Source of the DNA: CAZOWM01 sp964583615
GTDB lineage: Bacteria > Spirochaetota > B62-G9 > DRHN01
NCBI GenBank assembly: GCA_964583615.1
Contig: CAZOWM010000002.1
Span: forward strand, 1-64,000
DNA length: 64,000 nucleotides
Direction of reading: 5' to 3'
The notes under the pieces are model-generated. The model did no database searches and was not told the origin of the DNA. It worked only from the letters and a program-made list of their open reading frames with translations. Each line of letters begins with the position of its first letter. Position 1 is the stretch's first letter. Position numbers and translations under genes: made by a program. This document shows positions 17,112 to 25,687 of this stretch, piece after piece.

Positions 17112-18887
17112 ATGCACGAAAAAGAGATAAAAAATACACCACCCGGAATCTCGCGTGAAAACAGGGACGAATTCAAGGGACAAAAAACCGCCGCTGCTTC
17201 GAAAGACTTCATCCGGAGCATCATCGACGAGGACATGAAAACCGGCAAGTACAGCGGGAGGGTGATGACCCGGTTTCCTCCTGAACCCAACGGATACCTC
17301 CACATAGGGCACGCAAAATCGATCTGCCTCAACTTCGGGATCGCCCGGGATTACGACGGCGGTCTGTGCAACCTCCGATTCGACGATACGAATCCGACCA
17401 AAGAGGAGGAGGTGTACGTAGAATCCATAAAGCGTGACGTGCACTGGCTCGGTTTCGACTGGGACGGCAGAGAGTACTACGCATCCGACTACTTCGACCG
17501 GCTCTACGAGTACGCCGTTCAGCTCATCAAAGAGGGGAAGGCGTATGTGGACAGCCTCTCAGCTGATGAGATACGGGAGTTTCGCGGCACCCTGACCAAA
17601 CCGGGAAAGGAGAGCCCTTTTCGCACCCGCAGTGCGGAGGAAAACCTCAGCCTCTTCGAGCGAATGCGCGCTGGAGAGTTTGCAGACGGCTCTCATGTGC
17701 TCCGTGCAAAGATCGACATGGCTTCTTCGAACATCAACATGCGCGACCAGACGATCTACCGGATCAGGAAAGTTGCCCATCAGAGAACGGGAAACAAATG
17801 GTGCATCTACCCGCTGTACGACTTCGCCCACTGCCTTTCCGACTCCGTCGAGGGCATAACCCACTCTATCTGCACGCTCGAGTTTGAGAACAACCGCCCC
17901 CTCTACGACTGGTTTCTCGACGAGCTTCGGGTGAAAAATCACCCGCAGCAGATCGAGTTTGCACGTCTCAACATCTCCTATACGGTCATGAGCAAGCGAA
18001 AGCTCCTCACGCTCGTCGAAAAGGGAGCTGTCAGCGGGTGGGACGACCCGAGGATGCCCACGCTTTCGGGGCTCAGGCGGCGCGGCTACACACCTGAGGC
18101 AATCCGCACATTCTGTGACCGTATCGGCGTTGCAAAAACAAACAGCGTTGTTGACATCGCGCTGCTCGAGCACTTCCTGCGCGAAGACCTCAACAAACGG
18201 GTTCCCCGCCGCATGGCGGTGCTCAGGCCGCTCCGGATCGTGATCGACAACTACCCCGAGAAAAAAGTCGAATGGCTCGACGGGGTCAATAATCCGGAAG
18301 ACGAAAGTATGGGCACGCGAAAGCTCCCATTTTCCCGTGTTCTCTACATCGAGCGGGAGGATTTTCGTGAAGATCCCCCGAAGAAGTACTTTCGTCTCGC
18401 TCCGGGCCGCGAGGTCAGACTCAAGCATGCCTATTACATAAAATGCGTGGAAGTGAAAAGAGACAATGCCACCGGAGAAATCGCCGAGCTTCACTGCACA
18501 TACGATCCCGAAACCCGCGGAGGGTGGTCAAAGGACGGGCGGAAGGTGAAGGGGACTCTGCACTGGGTGTCCGCCGCGCACGGCACACATGCAGAGGTTC
18601 GGCTCTACGATCATCTCTTCACAAAAGAGAATCCCGATGAGGGTGCGGGCGGAGACTTCATGCAAAACCTCAATCAGAAATCGCTCGAAGTGCTTGCCTC
18701 CTGCATCGTTGAGCGGGACCTTGCAGAAGCGAGACCGGGAAATCGGTATCAGTTTTTACGGCACGGCTATTTCTGTGCTGATCCCGACAAAACTGTGGAC
18801 GGAGGACCGGTTTTCAATCTCACGGTGTCCCTGCGCGACACATGGGCAAAGATCGAAAAATCGCAGGCGAAAGCAGGTCAGAGTTGA
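17112..18887 (+). CDS. glnS: Glutaminyl-tRNA synthetase
   Basis: Charges tRNA-Gln directly with glutamine. The 591-residue protein has the diagnostic RFPPEPNGYLHIGHAKS signature (HIGH motif), the conserved FDDTNP segment, and MSKRKL as its KMSKS motif. The C-terminal anticodon-binding barrels are present, including an HWVSAAHG-like segment. About 40 residues precede the conserved core. Presence of GlnRS means the indirect GatCAB amidation route is not needed for glutamine. GGGGA lies 9 bases upstream of ATG 17112. Confidence 0.97.
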   Translation: MHEKEIKNTPPGISRENRDEFKGQKTAAASKDFIRSIIDEDMKTGKYSGRVMTRFPPEPNGYLHIGHAKSICLNFGIARDYDGGLCNLRFDDTNPTKEEEVYVESIKRDVHWLGFDWDGREYYASDYFDRLYEYAVQLIKEGKAYVDSLSADEIREFRGTLTKPGKESPFRTRSAEENLSLFERMRAGEFADGSHVLRAKIDMASSNINMRDQTIYRIRKVAHQRTGNKWCIYPLYDFAHCLSDSVEGITHSICTLEFENNRPLYDWFLDELRVKNHPQQIEFARLNISYTVMSKRKLLTLVEKGAVSGWDDPRMPTLSGLRRRGYTPEAIRTFCDRIGVAKTNSVVDIALLEHFLREDLNKRVPRRMAVLRPLRIVIDNYPEKKVEWLDGVNNPEDESMGTRKLPFSRVLYIEREDFREDPPKKYFRLAPGREVRLKHAYYIKCVEVKRDNATGEIAELHCTYDPETRGGWSKDGRKVKGTLHWVSAAHGTHAEVRLYDHLFTKENPDEGAGGDFMQNLNQKSLEVLASCIVERDLAEARPGNRYQFLRHGYFCADPDKTVDGGPVFNLTVSLRDTWAKIEKSQAKAGQS

Positions 18888-18939
18888 TTCTCCAGCGGCG
18901 TGCCGTATATACTTGTGAGAGTTTCATGGAGGGGTACAG

Positions 18940-19359
18940 ATGGCAGTTGAGACCTATTCTTTTCAGAAAAACACAGAGGGAGAAACAGACATCATCGACA
19001 TCACCGGTGAGATTGAAAATATCATTGCCAAAAGTAGCCTGCATGCAGGTGTCGCAAACGTCTTTGTATCCGGTTCGACCGCTGGAATCACGACGGTGGA
19101 ATACGAACCGGGGCTCGTAAAAGACCTCAAACAGGCATACGAGCACATTGCGCCCAGAAACGGAAACTACGCTCACAATCTCCGCTGGGGCGACGGGAAC
19201 GGATACGCCCATGTGCGTGCCTCAATGACCGGCCAGGACATGAATGTTCCCTTCTCCCAGGGAAAACTCATGCTCGGCACATGGCAGCAAATCATTCTCG
19301 TCGACTTCGACAACAGGAAGAGAAAAAGGGAGATCAGCGTTCAACTTATCGGAGAGTGA
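18940..19359 (+). CDS. yjbQ: YjbQ family protein (UPF0047, secondary thiamine-phosphate synthase-like)
   Basis: A compact 139-residue protein with the family signature VSGSTAGITTVEYEPG, the metal-ligand histidine segments YEHIAP and GNGYAHVRAS, and the C-terminal LGTWQQIILVDFDNR. E. coli YjbQ has weak thiamine-phosphate synthase activity in vivo; the real role is unknown. GGAGGGG lies upstream of the ATG. It probably shares a transcript with the next gene. Confidence 0.93.
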   Translation: MAVETYSFQKNTEGETDIIDITGEIENIIAKSSLHAGVANVFVSGSTAGITTVEYEPGLVKDLKQAYEHIAPRNGNYAHNLRWGDGNGYAHVRASMTGQDMNVPFSQGKLMLGTWQQIILVDFDNRKRKREISVQLIGE

Positions 19360-19423
19360 AACGGAAAACAACCACACGAACATACCGCACCGCGCCGCTA
19401 CCATCATCGCGCTGAGCGTCATC

Positions 19424-20050
19424 ATGTTCCTCACGCTCGTTTTGCTGTCCTCCGCCTTCGGTGCGGAGCGCGCGGTGAGCGCCGCGCATACCCTCGAAGA
19501 GAGAGGGGTCTCGCCTCTGCTCATATCCGGCCTCATTTCAACGGTCCCAATCTTCGAGCTCCGGGGCGGCATTCCTGTGGGGATTGCGCTCCTCAAACTC
19601 AATCCTCTCCTCGTCTACCCTGTGGCCGTGTGCTTCAATCTCATTCCCGTGTTTCCCGTGCTCCTTTTGCTCAATCCGATTCGCCGTCTCCTCGAGAACC
19701 GGCCGGTTTTTCGGGGCTTTTTCAGGGCGCTCGACAGAAGGGCGGGAAAAAACAGAAATCTGGTACAAAAGTACCAGGAAGTGGGGCTCATGCTTTTTGT
19801 TGCGCTCCCCCTCCCTGTGACCGGCGCATGGACTGGGTCGTTGCTCTCGACTGCGATGGGGTTTCGTCCTGTAAAATCTTTTTTCTTCATTGCATGCGGT
19901 GTGGGGATCGCAGGCGTGATCGTCACGCTTCTCACCATGCTGAAGAAAACAGGAGTCCTCATCGCCGTACTGTTCTTCGCCTTGTTCTGCGCGGTATACA
20001 TCATGAAGTATCTCAGAGACAGAAAACGGCTCGGCAAAATGAATTCTTGA
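19424..20050 (+). CDS. Small multidrug-export-like membrane protein (COG2426)
   Basis: A protein of about 208 residues with roughly four membrane segments and the conserved EERGVSPLLISGLISTVPIFELRGGIPVG region (quoted in parts: ISTVPIFELRGGIP is the family hallmark). Annotated as a putative small multidrug export protein, function untested. The frame is open back to 19244, overlapping yjbQ, but that upstream part reads as a shadow of the yjbQ sequence. ATG 19424 at a hydrophobic signal-like segment is the best start, though its ribosome-binding site is weak, so the exact start is uncertain. Confidence 0.78.
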   Translation: MFLTLVLLSSAFGAERAVSAAHTLEERGVSPLLISGLISTVPIFELRGGIPVGIALLKLNPLLVYPVAVCFNLIPVFPVLLLLNPIRRLLENRPVFRGFFRALDRRAGKNRNLVQKYQEVGLMLFVALPLPVTGAWTGSLLSTAMGFRPVKSFFFIACGVGIAGVIVTLLTMLKKTGVLIAVLFFALFCAVYIMKYLRDRKRLGKMNS

Positions 20051-20075
20051 GGACACCGGCTCCTCCGGTTATTAT
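20047..20075 (+). promoter_or_regulatory. Promoter at the aroE start (possible leaderless transcript)
   Basis: TTGAGG (20047-20052, overlapping the stop codon of the preceding gene), 17-base spacer, TATTAT (20070-20075). The aroE ATG at 20085 lies only 9 bases further, and no Shine-Dalgarno is present. Confidence 0.5.
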
Positions 20076-20081
20076 TTTCTT

Positions 20082-20972
20082 GTGATGAAAATAACAGCGC
20101 ACACAAAACTGACTGGCCTGCTCGGCCATCCCGCTGGACACTCCCTCTCTCCGGTGTTCATGAATTTTCTCTTTGAGCATGCCGGGATCGACGCACGGTA
20201 TTTTGCGTTTGACGTCCATCCCGCGCATATCTGGGAGGCGGTGAACAGCCTGAAGGTGCTCGGATTCGCCGGAGCAAATGTGACGATCCCTCACAAACGC
20301 GCCGTTTTCGAAACGGTTGACCGGGTATCCGAAGACGCAGCCGCAATCGGGGCGGTAAATTGCATCGTGCACACGGAGGGGATGCTCGAAGGGCACAACA
20401 CGGACCACCTCGGGTTCATGTGGCCACTCAGGGAAGCGGGGCTTCTGCGAAAAAACGACCCTGCGCTCATCATCGGAAGCGGCGGCGCAGCGCGTGCTGT
20501 GCTGTATGCGCTCGTTCGAAGCGGCGTGGGAGATGTGCGCGTTGCGAACAGAACCGCTTCGCACGCACACACGCTCATCGAATGGGCCGAAAAAACACTG
20601 AGAATTCACACGATCCGCTTTATAGGTGATCCGGCCTCCCTTGATGAAACTCTACTCCGCGAATCACGCCTCGTGGTCAATACTACACCCGTGGGAATGT
20701 TCCCGGATATTGGCGCGTGCCCGCTTTCAGAAGGCGCCCGGCTCAGAGAATACCAGACCGTATACGACCTCATCTACACTCCTGAACAAACCCGGCTTCT
20801 CCGAATGGCCCACGAAGCAGGCGCACATGCGATCAATGGTCTCGAGATGCTCGTCGTGCAGGGCCTGTTTTCCGCCGCCCTGTGGTTCCCGCAGAGCAGG
20901 GAAAAAATCATGACGCAGCGAATCCTTCTGCTCCATCACCTCAGGGAGTACACCCATGCGCGAAACCTTTGA
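20082..20972 (+). CDS. aroE: Shikimate dehydrogenase
   Basis: NADPH-dependent reduction of 3-dehydroshikimate to shikimate. The 296-residue protein has the substrate loop HSLSPVFMN, the catalytic lysine segment NVTIPHK, NTDHLGF, the glycine loop GSGGAARAV and the nucleotide-binding ANRT. A GTG (20082) and ATG (20085) stand in tandem without a Shine-Dalgarno; a promoter ends 9 bases upstream, so translation from a near-leaderless mRNA is possible. It overlaps aroK by 17 bases, forming the aroE-aroK-aroB operon. Confidence 0.96.
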   Translation: MMKITAHTKLTGLLGHPAGHSLSPVFMNFLFEHAGIDARYFAFDVHPAHIWEAVNSLKVLGFAGANVTIPHKRAVFETVDRVSEDAAAIGAVNCIVHTEGMLEGHNTDHLGFMWPLREAGLLRKNDPALIIGSGGAARAVLYALVRSGVGDVRVANRTASHAHTLIEWAEKTLRIHTIRFIGDPASLDETLLRESRLVVNTTPVGMFPDIGACPLSEGARLREYQTVYDLIYTPEQTRLLRMAHEAGAHAINGLEMLVVQGLFSAALWFPQSREKIMTQRILLLHHLREYTHARNL

Positions 20973-21543
20973 ACCGAAGAAGCCGAAAAAACAGACGACG
21001 ATCTATCTCATCGGATTCATGGCCTCGGGAAAGAGCACGATCGGAAGGCTTCTCGCCCGGCGTCTCGAGGTCCCGTGGATTGACCTCGACAGCATGATCG
21101 CGAAACGAGAGGGTGCGACGATATCGGAGATTTTTTCTGAAAGAGGTGAACAGTACTTCAGAAAAGCGGAGGCCGCGGAGCTTCAAAACATTCAGGCTGC
21201 AGCTGTACACAGAGGCGCCGTAGTGTCCACAGGGGGAGGCGCTCCCTGCTCTACGGAAAACCTCTCGCTCATGAAGCAAACCGGCATTGTGATATACCTC
21301 AAAGTCCGTGCCCGTGAACTTCTGCGAAGAATCGGGGAAGGGTCCTCGAGGCCCGTGTTTATGAAAATGAAACAGCACGGAAACAAGCAGGCGCGGGCAA
21401 AAAAACTGTTAAAAAGCCGTGAACCGTTCTATAATCAGGCGCATATCACCCTCCGGAACAGCAGAAACAGGGATCCCGAAGAGGTCGTGGAATATATCGC
21501 ACAAAAGGTCGCCGCAGGATGGACACAACCGCCATACCCGTAA
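20956..21543 (+). CDS. aroK: Shikimate kinase
   Basis: ATP-dependent phosphorylation of shikimate. The 195-residue P-loop kinase has GFMASGKST as Walker A, the substrate-binding DLDSMI segment, the FRKAEAAEL motif and the STGGGAP motif, then a lid arginine in EGSSRPVF. About 15 lysine-rich residues precede the core. GGGAG precedes ATG 20956. It overlaps aroE by 17 and aroB by 25 bases, so the three proteins should be made in proportion. Confidence 0.95.
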   Translation: MRETFEPKKPKKQTTIYLIGFMASGKSTIGRLLARRLEVPWIDLDSMIAKREGATISEIFSERGEQYFRKAEAAELQNIQAAAVHRGAVVSTGGGAPCSTENLSLMKQTGIVIYLKVRARELLRRIGEGSSRPVFMKMKQHGNKQARAKKLLKSREPFYNQAHITLRNSRNRDPEEVVEYIAQKVAAGWTQPPYP

Positions 21544-22730
21544 AAAAACGCTACACCGTGCATATCGGAAACCAGGTCCTCCAGTCGCTTCCAAGCCTCG
21601 TCAAGGGCGCGCTCGGCGACACCTACTTTTCAGGCATGCGCGTGATGATCGTGTCCGACAGGAAGGTAGCGGACCATTATCTGCGGAAAGTGTCCAAAGC
21701 TCTCAGAAAAGAAGGGTTCAAGGTCCACGATGACGTGTTCAGGGCAGGAGAGCGGCTGAAGAGCCACCGGAACCTTCAGAAGCTTCTGCAGGCGATGGTG
21801 AAAAAAGGGCTCACTCGGGATTCCGTGGTCATCGGCCTCGGCGGAGGCGTCATCGGTGATTTTGCGGGATTCGCGGCATCGATCTACATGCGGGGGTGCC
21901 GTCTCGTTCATGTCCCAACGTCCCTTCTTGCACAGGTCGATTCCTCGGTAGGCGGAAAAGTCGGGATCAATCTTTCGGAGGGGAAAAACCTCATCGGCAG
22001 CTTCCACCACCCCGTTCTCGTGCTTACGGACATTTCCGTGCTCTACACCCTTCCCCCCAGGGAATTTCTGTGCGGCCTTGCAGAAATCATGAAGTACGGC
22101 CTCATCTTCAACAGGAAACTCTTCGAGCACATCGATGCGTTCTTCTACCGCTACAGCATCGACGACGGGCGCTTCCCCAATGAGATCCTAAAGCGGGTCC
22201 TTCTCAACGATCCCATATTCCTGGAAAACATCATCACAAAATCGGTAAAGATCAAAGCGGACATCGTGGCTCAGGATGAACAGGAAAGTGATCTCCGGAT
22301 GATACTGAATTTCGGGCACACCTTCGGCCATGCGATCGAGCAGAGCACCCGCTACCGGCGTTTTCTGCATGGTGAGGCTGTGCTTCTCGGCATGAAGATC
22401 GCATCTACGCTCTCCGAGGCCTGCCGTATGATCAGCGCTCAGGAGCTCTTTTCCATCAGGCGGCTTCTGGACAGATTTGATGTCCCCTCCGTAAAACGGC
22501 TCTCCTCAAGACAGATCATGGCGCAGATGGAGAGAGACAAAAAAAAGAGAGGGGGGAAGGTTCACTACATTCTCCTTAAGGAGATCGGATACGCAGTCTG
22601 GGAAACCGACGTTTCCCAAAGCCTCGTCAAGGAGAGCATCGAAAAAGTCCTCGAATATCACAGAAAGAAGAAGAGCACCTCTTCCCGCTCATCTCATTCA
22701 GAGAGCAGAAGATCGAGCGCGCGCACATAG
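21519..22730 (+). CDS. aroB: 3-dehydroquinate synthase
   Basis: NAD-dependent, zinc-containing cyclisation of DAHP, the second shikimate step. The 403-residue protein has GLGGGVIGDFAGFAAS, HVPTSLLAQVDSSVGGKVGIN, the metal-ligand segment NFGHTFGHAIE and the HGEAV histidine. It is about 35 residues longer than typical AroB. The extra C-terminal tail is basic and serine-rich, begins after the normal end of the fold, and overlaps the convergent aroQ gene by 37 bases. Confidence 0.95.
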   Translation: MDTTAIPVKKRYTVHIGNQVLQSLPSLVKGALGDTYFSGMRVMIVSDRKVADHYLRKVSKALRKEGFKVHDDVFRAGERLKSHRNLQKLLQAMVKKGLTRDSVVIGLGGGVIGDFAGFAASIYMRGCRLVHVPTSLLAQVDSSVGGKVGINLSEGKNLIGSFHHPVLVLTDISVLYTLPPREFLCGLAEIMKYGLIFNRKLFEHIDAFFYRYSIDDGRFPNEILKRVLLNDPIFLENIITKSVKIKADIVAQDEQESDLRMILNFGHTFGHAIEQSTRYRRFLHGEAVLLGMKIASTLSEACRMISAQELFSIRRLLDRFDVPSVKRLSSRQIMAQMERDKKKRGGKVHYILLKEIGYAVWETDVSQSLVKESIEKVLEYHRKKKSTSSRSSHSESRRSSART

Positions 22731-23125
22731 CCTTCAGGCCCGAGCCCCTTTATCTGGCCTATGCACACGTCCCTGATGACTGAAACGGCTCGAAACTCCT
22801 CACGGGCCTCTATGTCCGTGATGTGAACTTCCACGGCTTTCACCCCGGTTGCGGAGATCGCATCCCTCAGCGCATAGCTGTAGTGCGTGTATGCACCGGG
22901 ATTGAGAATAAGGCCCTCGTACCCCCGCGCCGCGAGCGAATGGATCTTATCGATGAGTTTTCCCTCCGAGTTCGACTGAAAGCTTCGTACACGCACCCCC
23001 TTTTTGGCAGCATGCCGCCTGACCATCCTGACGATCTGCTTGATGGTGGTGGTGCCGTAGATTTCGCGCTCCCGTGTTCCGAGAAGGTTGAGGTTGGGGC
23101 CGTTGATGATGCACACCTTTTTCAC
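22694..23125 (-). CDS. aroQ: Type II 3-dehydroquinate dehydratase
   Basis: Dehydrates 3-dehydroquinate to 3-dehydroshikimate. The 143-residue protein has NGPNLNLLGTRE, the catalytic tyrosine in EIYG, the SNSEG loop, NPGAYTHYS, and the VEVHITD segment. The start is GTG 23125 with AGGAGG six bases upstream; the longer open frame reaching 23323 overlaps the malic enzyme gene and is a shadow. It follows malic enzyme by 11 bases on the same strand, away from the aroEKB operon with which its 3' end overlaps. Confidence 0.96.
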   Translation of the reverse strand: MKKVCIINGPNLNLLGTREREIYGTTTIKQIVRMVRRHAAKKGVRVRSFQSNSEGKLIDKIHSLAARGYEGLILNPGAYTHYSYALRDAISATGVKAVEVHITDIEAREEFRAVSVIRDVCIGQIKGLGPEGYVRALDLLLSE

Positions 23126-23136
23126 CGGGCGCCTCC

Positions 23137-24486
23137 TCAGAACTCCTTTTCTATGCCCTTTATCACACCCTCGCGCATGAGGATCTTTACCTCCTCCCGT
23201 GCTTCCCTGATGATCTGCTCGGAGATCGAGTAGAGCTCGTCGCGCGTCATGGTCTCCGCAGCTATTCCCTGCTCTATTGCCTTCATCCCCACTGCAGCAG
23301 CCTCTCTGGGAAACACCTCCCATTCATCCATTGTGGGAATGATGTAGTCGTCGTGGAGTCCGTTGTCCTCTGCTGTTTTTGCGAGCTCTACTGCGGCTGC
23401 GATGCACATCTCGTCCGTTATGGCGTGGGCCTTGACATCAAGGGTTCCGCGGAATATTCCGGGAAAACCGAGCGAGTTGTTCACCTGGTTGGGAAAGTCG
23501 CTTCTCCCGGTGGCCACGATGCGCGCTCCCGCCTTTTTTGCCTCCCACGGCCAGATCTCCGGAACAGGGTTCGCGCAGACAAACACCACGGAGTCTTTGG
23601 CCATCTTCGAAATCCATTCCCCGTGCACGGTTCCCGGCCCTGGTTTTGAGAGAGCGATCAGCACATCCGCGCCCTCGAGCGCCTCCCATATGGGCCCGCC
23701 GAAGCAATTTTCATTCGTGCGCTCGCACATGTTCCACTTTTCCCTGAAGGCGCTGTTTTCGGCAAGGTCTTTCCTTTCGGCAGAAAGCGCTCCCTTGCTG
23801 TCGTACATGACGCACTTCTTCGGGTCCGCTCCCGACTGAAAAATCACGTCCGCGATCCGTATATTCGCCGCGCCGGACCCCATGAATACGATCTTCACCC
23901 CGTCAAGCGGCTTTTTCACCACCTTCAGGGCGTTGACGAGACCCGCGAGTGTGACCGCAGCGGTTCCCTGCTGGTCATCGTGCCACACAGGAATGGGGCA
24001 CTCCTTTCTGAGCCTATCAAGAATGTAGAAGCATTTGGGCTGTGCGATGTCCTCGAGATTCACTCCTCCGAGGGTCGCGTGCAGCAGCTTCACCGTTTCG
24101 ATGAATAGTTCCGGATCCTTTGTGCCGAGACAGAGGGGAAACGCGTCTACTCCTCCGAGATACTTGTATATGAGCGACTTCCCCTCCATTACCGGAATCG
24201 CCGCGTGGGGCCCGATGTCGCCGAGCCCGAGAACACGGGTTCCATCGGATATCACCGCAACGGTATTCCACTTGCTCGTCAGCTCGTAGGCGAGCCCTGG
24301 TTCTTTTTCGATGTCCCTGCACACTGCTGCGACTCCGGGCGTGTACCACACATCAAAATCGTGCAGGTCCTTTATCCTGCAGCGTGGAGCCATGGATATC
24401 TTTCCCCTGTAATGCCTGTGCAGCGCAGATGCGACCTCCAGCGGTTTATTCGCCTTTTCAAGAAGTTTTTTTTCATCGTACTCCAT
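23137..24486 (-). CDS. NAD(P)-dependent malic enzyme
   Basis: Oxidative decarboxylation of malate to pyruvate, in the short single-domain form (about 449 residues). Visible motifs are VWYTPGVAAVCRDI, VAVISDGTRVLGLGDIG, the metal-binding WHDDQQGTA, the dinucleotide fold FMGSGAANIRIAD, and GRSDFPNQVNNSLGFPG. ATG 24486 is chosen because GGAG lies six bases upstream; the in-frame TTG at 24498 is the alternative. No phosphotransacetylase domain is fused. Cofactor preference (NAD or NADP) is not assigned. It leads into aroQ. Confidence 0.95.
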   Translation of the reverse strand: MEYDEKKLLEKANKPLEVASALHRHYRGKISMAPRCRIKDLHDFDVWYTPGVAAVCRDIEKEPGLAYELTSKWNTVAVISDGTRVLGLGDIGPHAAIPVMEGKSLIYKYLGGVDAFPLCLGTKDPELFIETVKLLHATLGGVNLEDIAQPKCFYILDRLRKECPIPVWHDDQQGTAAVTLAGLVNALKVVKKPLDGVKIVFMGSGAANIRIADVIFQSGADPKKCVMYDSKGALSAERKDLAENSAFREKWNMCERTNENCFGGPIWEALEGADVLIALSKPGPGTVHGEWISKMAKDSVVFVCANPVPEIWPWEAKKAGARIVATGRSDFPNQVNNSLGFPGIFRGTLDVKAHAITDEMCIAAAVELAKTAEDNGLHDDYIIPTMDEWEVFPREAAAVGMKAIEQGIAAETMTRDELYSISEQIIREAREEVKILMREGVIKGIEKEF

Positions 24487-24528
24487 CTTCAGCTCCAATG
24501 TACATGAGATCGTGCGGTTCAGGCTCCT

Positions 24529-25548
24529 CTAAGCAAGAAGCGCGTGCGCCTCCTTGAGCATGTCGATAATCGGAAGCTCATAGGGGCATTCCGAAAGACA
24601 ATTCCCGCACTCCGTGCAGTCTGCTGCGGTTTTTTTCATCCCTCCGTACCACCTGTGGGCAAGCTCGAGGTTTTCAGGATACCGTGCCTTCCCGTAAAAC
24701 TCAAGAATAACTCCGATTCGAATGTTCTCGGGACAGGCGGGATGGCAGTAGTAGCAGCGTCTGCAAAAATCTTTGTCGAGCTCGGAGGTGATCCGCTCGA
24801 GCTCCCGTGTTTCTTCATCCGAGAGCGAAAGATCCCCTCCGGAAATCCGGATATTCTCGCGTACCTGCTCCACTGTCACCATTCCCGGAATCACTATGGA
24901 CACGGGGTACTGGAGGATCCACTTGAGTGCCGTGGGGGCACATGTGAGTGCCCCGCCAGCGAGCGGTTTCTGGTCGATGAACCCGACGTCGTGGTCTCTG
25001 CAGTAGTCGATGAGGCCGAAGATACCCGGCCCCTTTTCTATGTAGCTGAATGCCGCCTGCACAGTGTCGAACTCCCCGGTTTTGGCTGCCTCGAGCATTA
25101 CCGGTACGTTGTGTCCCGAGATGCCGATAAACCGGATGATTCCCCGGCTGCGGAGCTTTTTGAACACATCAAGCGGCCCTCCCTTTTGGAGCACCATGTT
25201 CAGCTCGTCGATACTGTTCACATAGTGAATCTGATAGAGATCGATCGAGTCTGTGCGGAGATTGTTCAGGCTCATGTCCAGCTCTTCCATGATCGACTCT
25301 TCACTCCTCGCCCGTGTTTTGGTTGCAAGACAGTACTCTTCACGCCTGTTCGAAACTGCTGCTCCGATGAGGGCCTCGCTTTCTCTGTATCCCCTCGCAG
25401 TGTCGATAAAATCGACACCCAGGTCGAGCGACTCATTCAGCACGGCAGACGCCTCCCGCTCATTAAGCCCGGTGAGCGGCAGGCATCCGATCCCCACGCA
25501 GCTCACTTCAAGGCCCGTTCGGCCGAGCCTCCTCTTCTGTATCTGCAT
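24529..25548 (-). CDS. Aldo/keto reductase with C-terminal 4Fe-4S ferredoxin-type clusters
   Basis: A 339-residue redox enzyme. Residues 1-255 form an AKR barrel with the catalytic set in DFIDTARGY, TKTRA and YQIH. The C terminus carries two cysteine groups, CRRCYYC...CP and CTECGNCLSECP, consistent with one or two 4Fe-4S clusters. This architecture is common in strict anaerobes, suggesting electron exchange with ferredoxin rather than NADPH alone. AGGAGG precedes ATG 25548. The substrate is unknown. It sits between cobD and malic enzyme in the same leftward run. Confidence 0.93.
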   Translation of the reverse strand: MQIQKRRLGRTGLEVSCVGIGCLPLTGLNEREASAVLNESLDLGVDFIDTARGYRESEALIGAAVSNRREEYCLATKTRARSEESIMEELDMSLNNLRTDSIDLYQIHYVNSIDELNMVLQKGGPLDVFKKLRSRGIIRFIGISGHNVPVMLEAAKTGEFDTVQAAFSYIEKGPGIFGLIDYCRDHDVGFIDQKPLAGGALTCAPTALKWILQYPVSIVIPGMVTVEQVRENIRISGGDLSLSDEETRELERITSELDKDFCRRCYYCHPACPENIRIGVILEFYGKARYPENLELAHRWYGGMKKTAADCTECGNCLSECPYELPIIDMLKEAHALLA

Positions 25549-25687
25549 GCAATCCTCCTCGTGATTTCCGCGGCATTTGCCGGTACCTCACCGGCTGATG
25601 TCCGCATACCTGTTCGTCCGTGTGCGGACCAATTTTCTTTCTCAACAATATACTCACCAGTACAGACCGCGGCCACACTTTCAGTTT

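Noticed and set aside
22730..23323. 209-codon version of aroQ
   Set aside because: Residues before GTG 23125 overlap malic enzyme and have no family match; AGGAGG marks the GTG.
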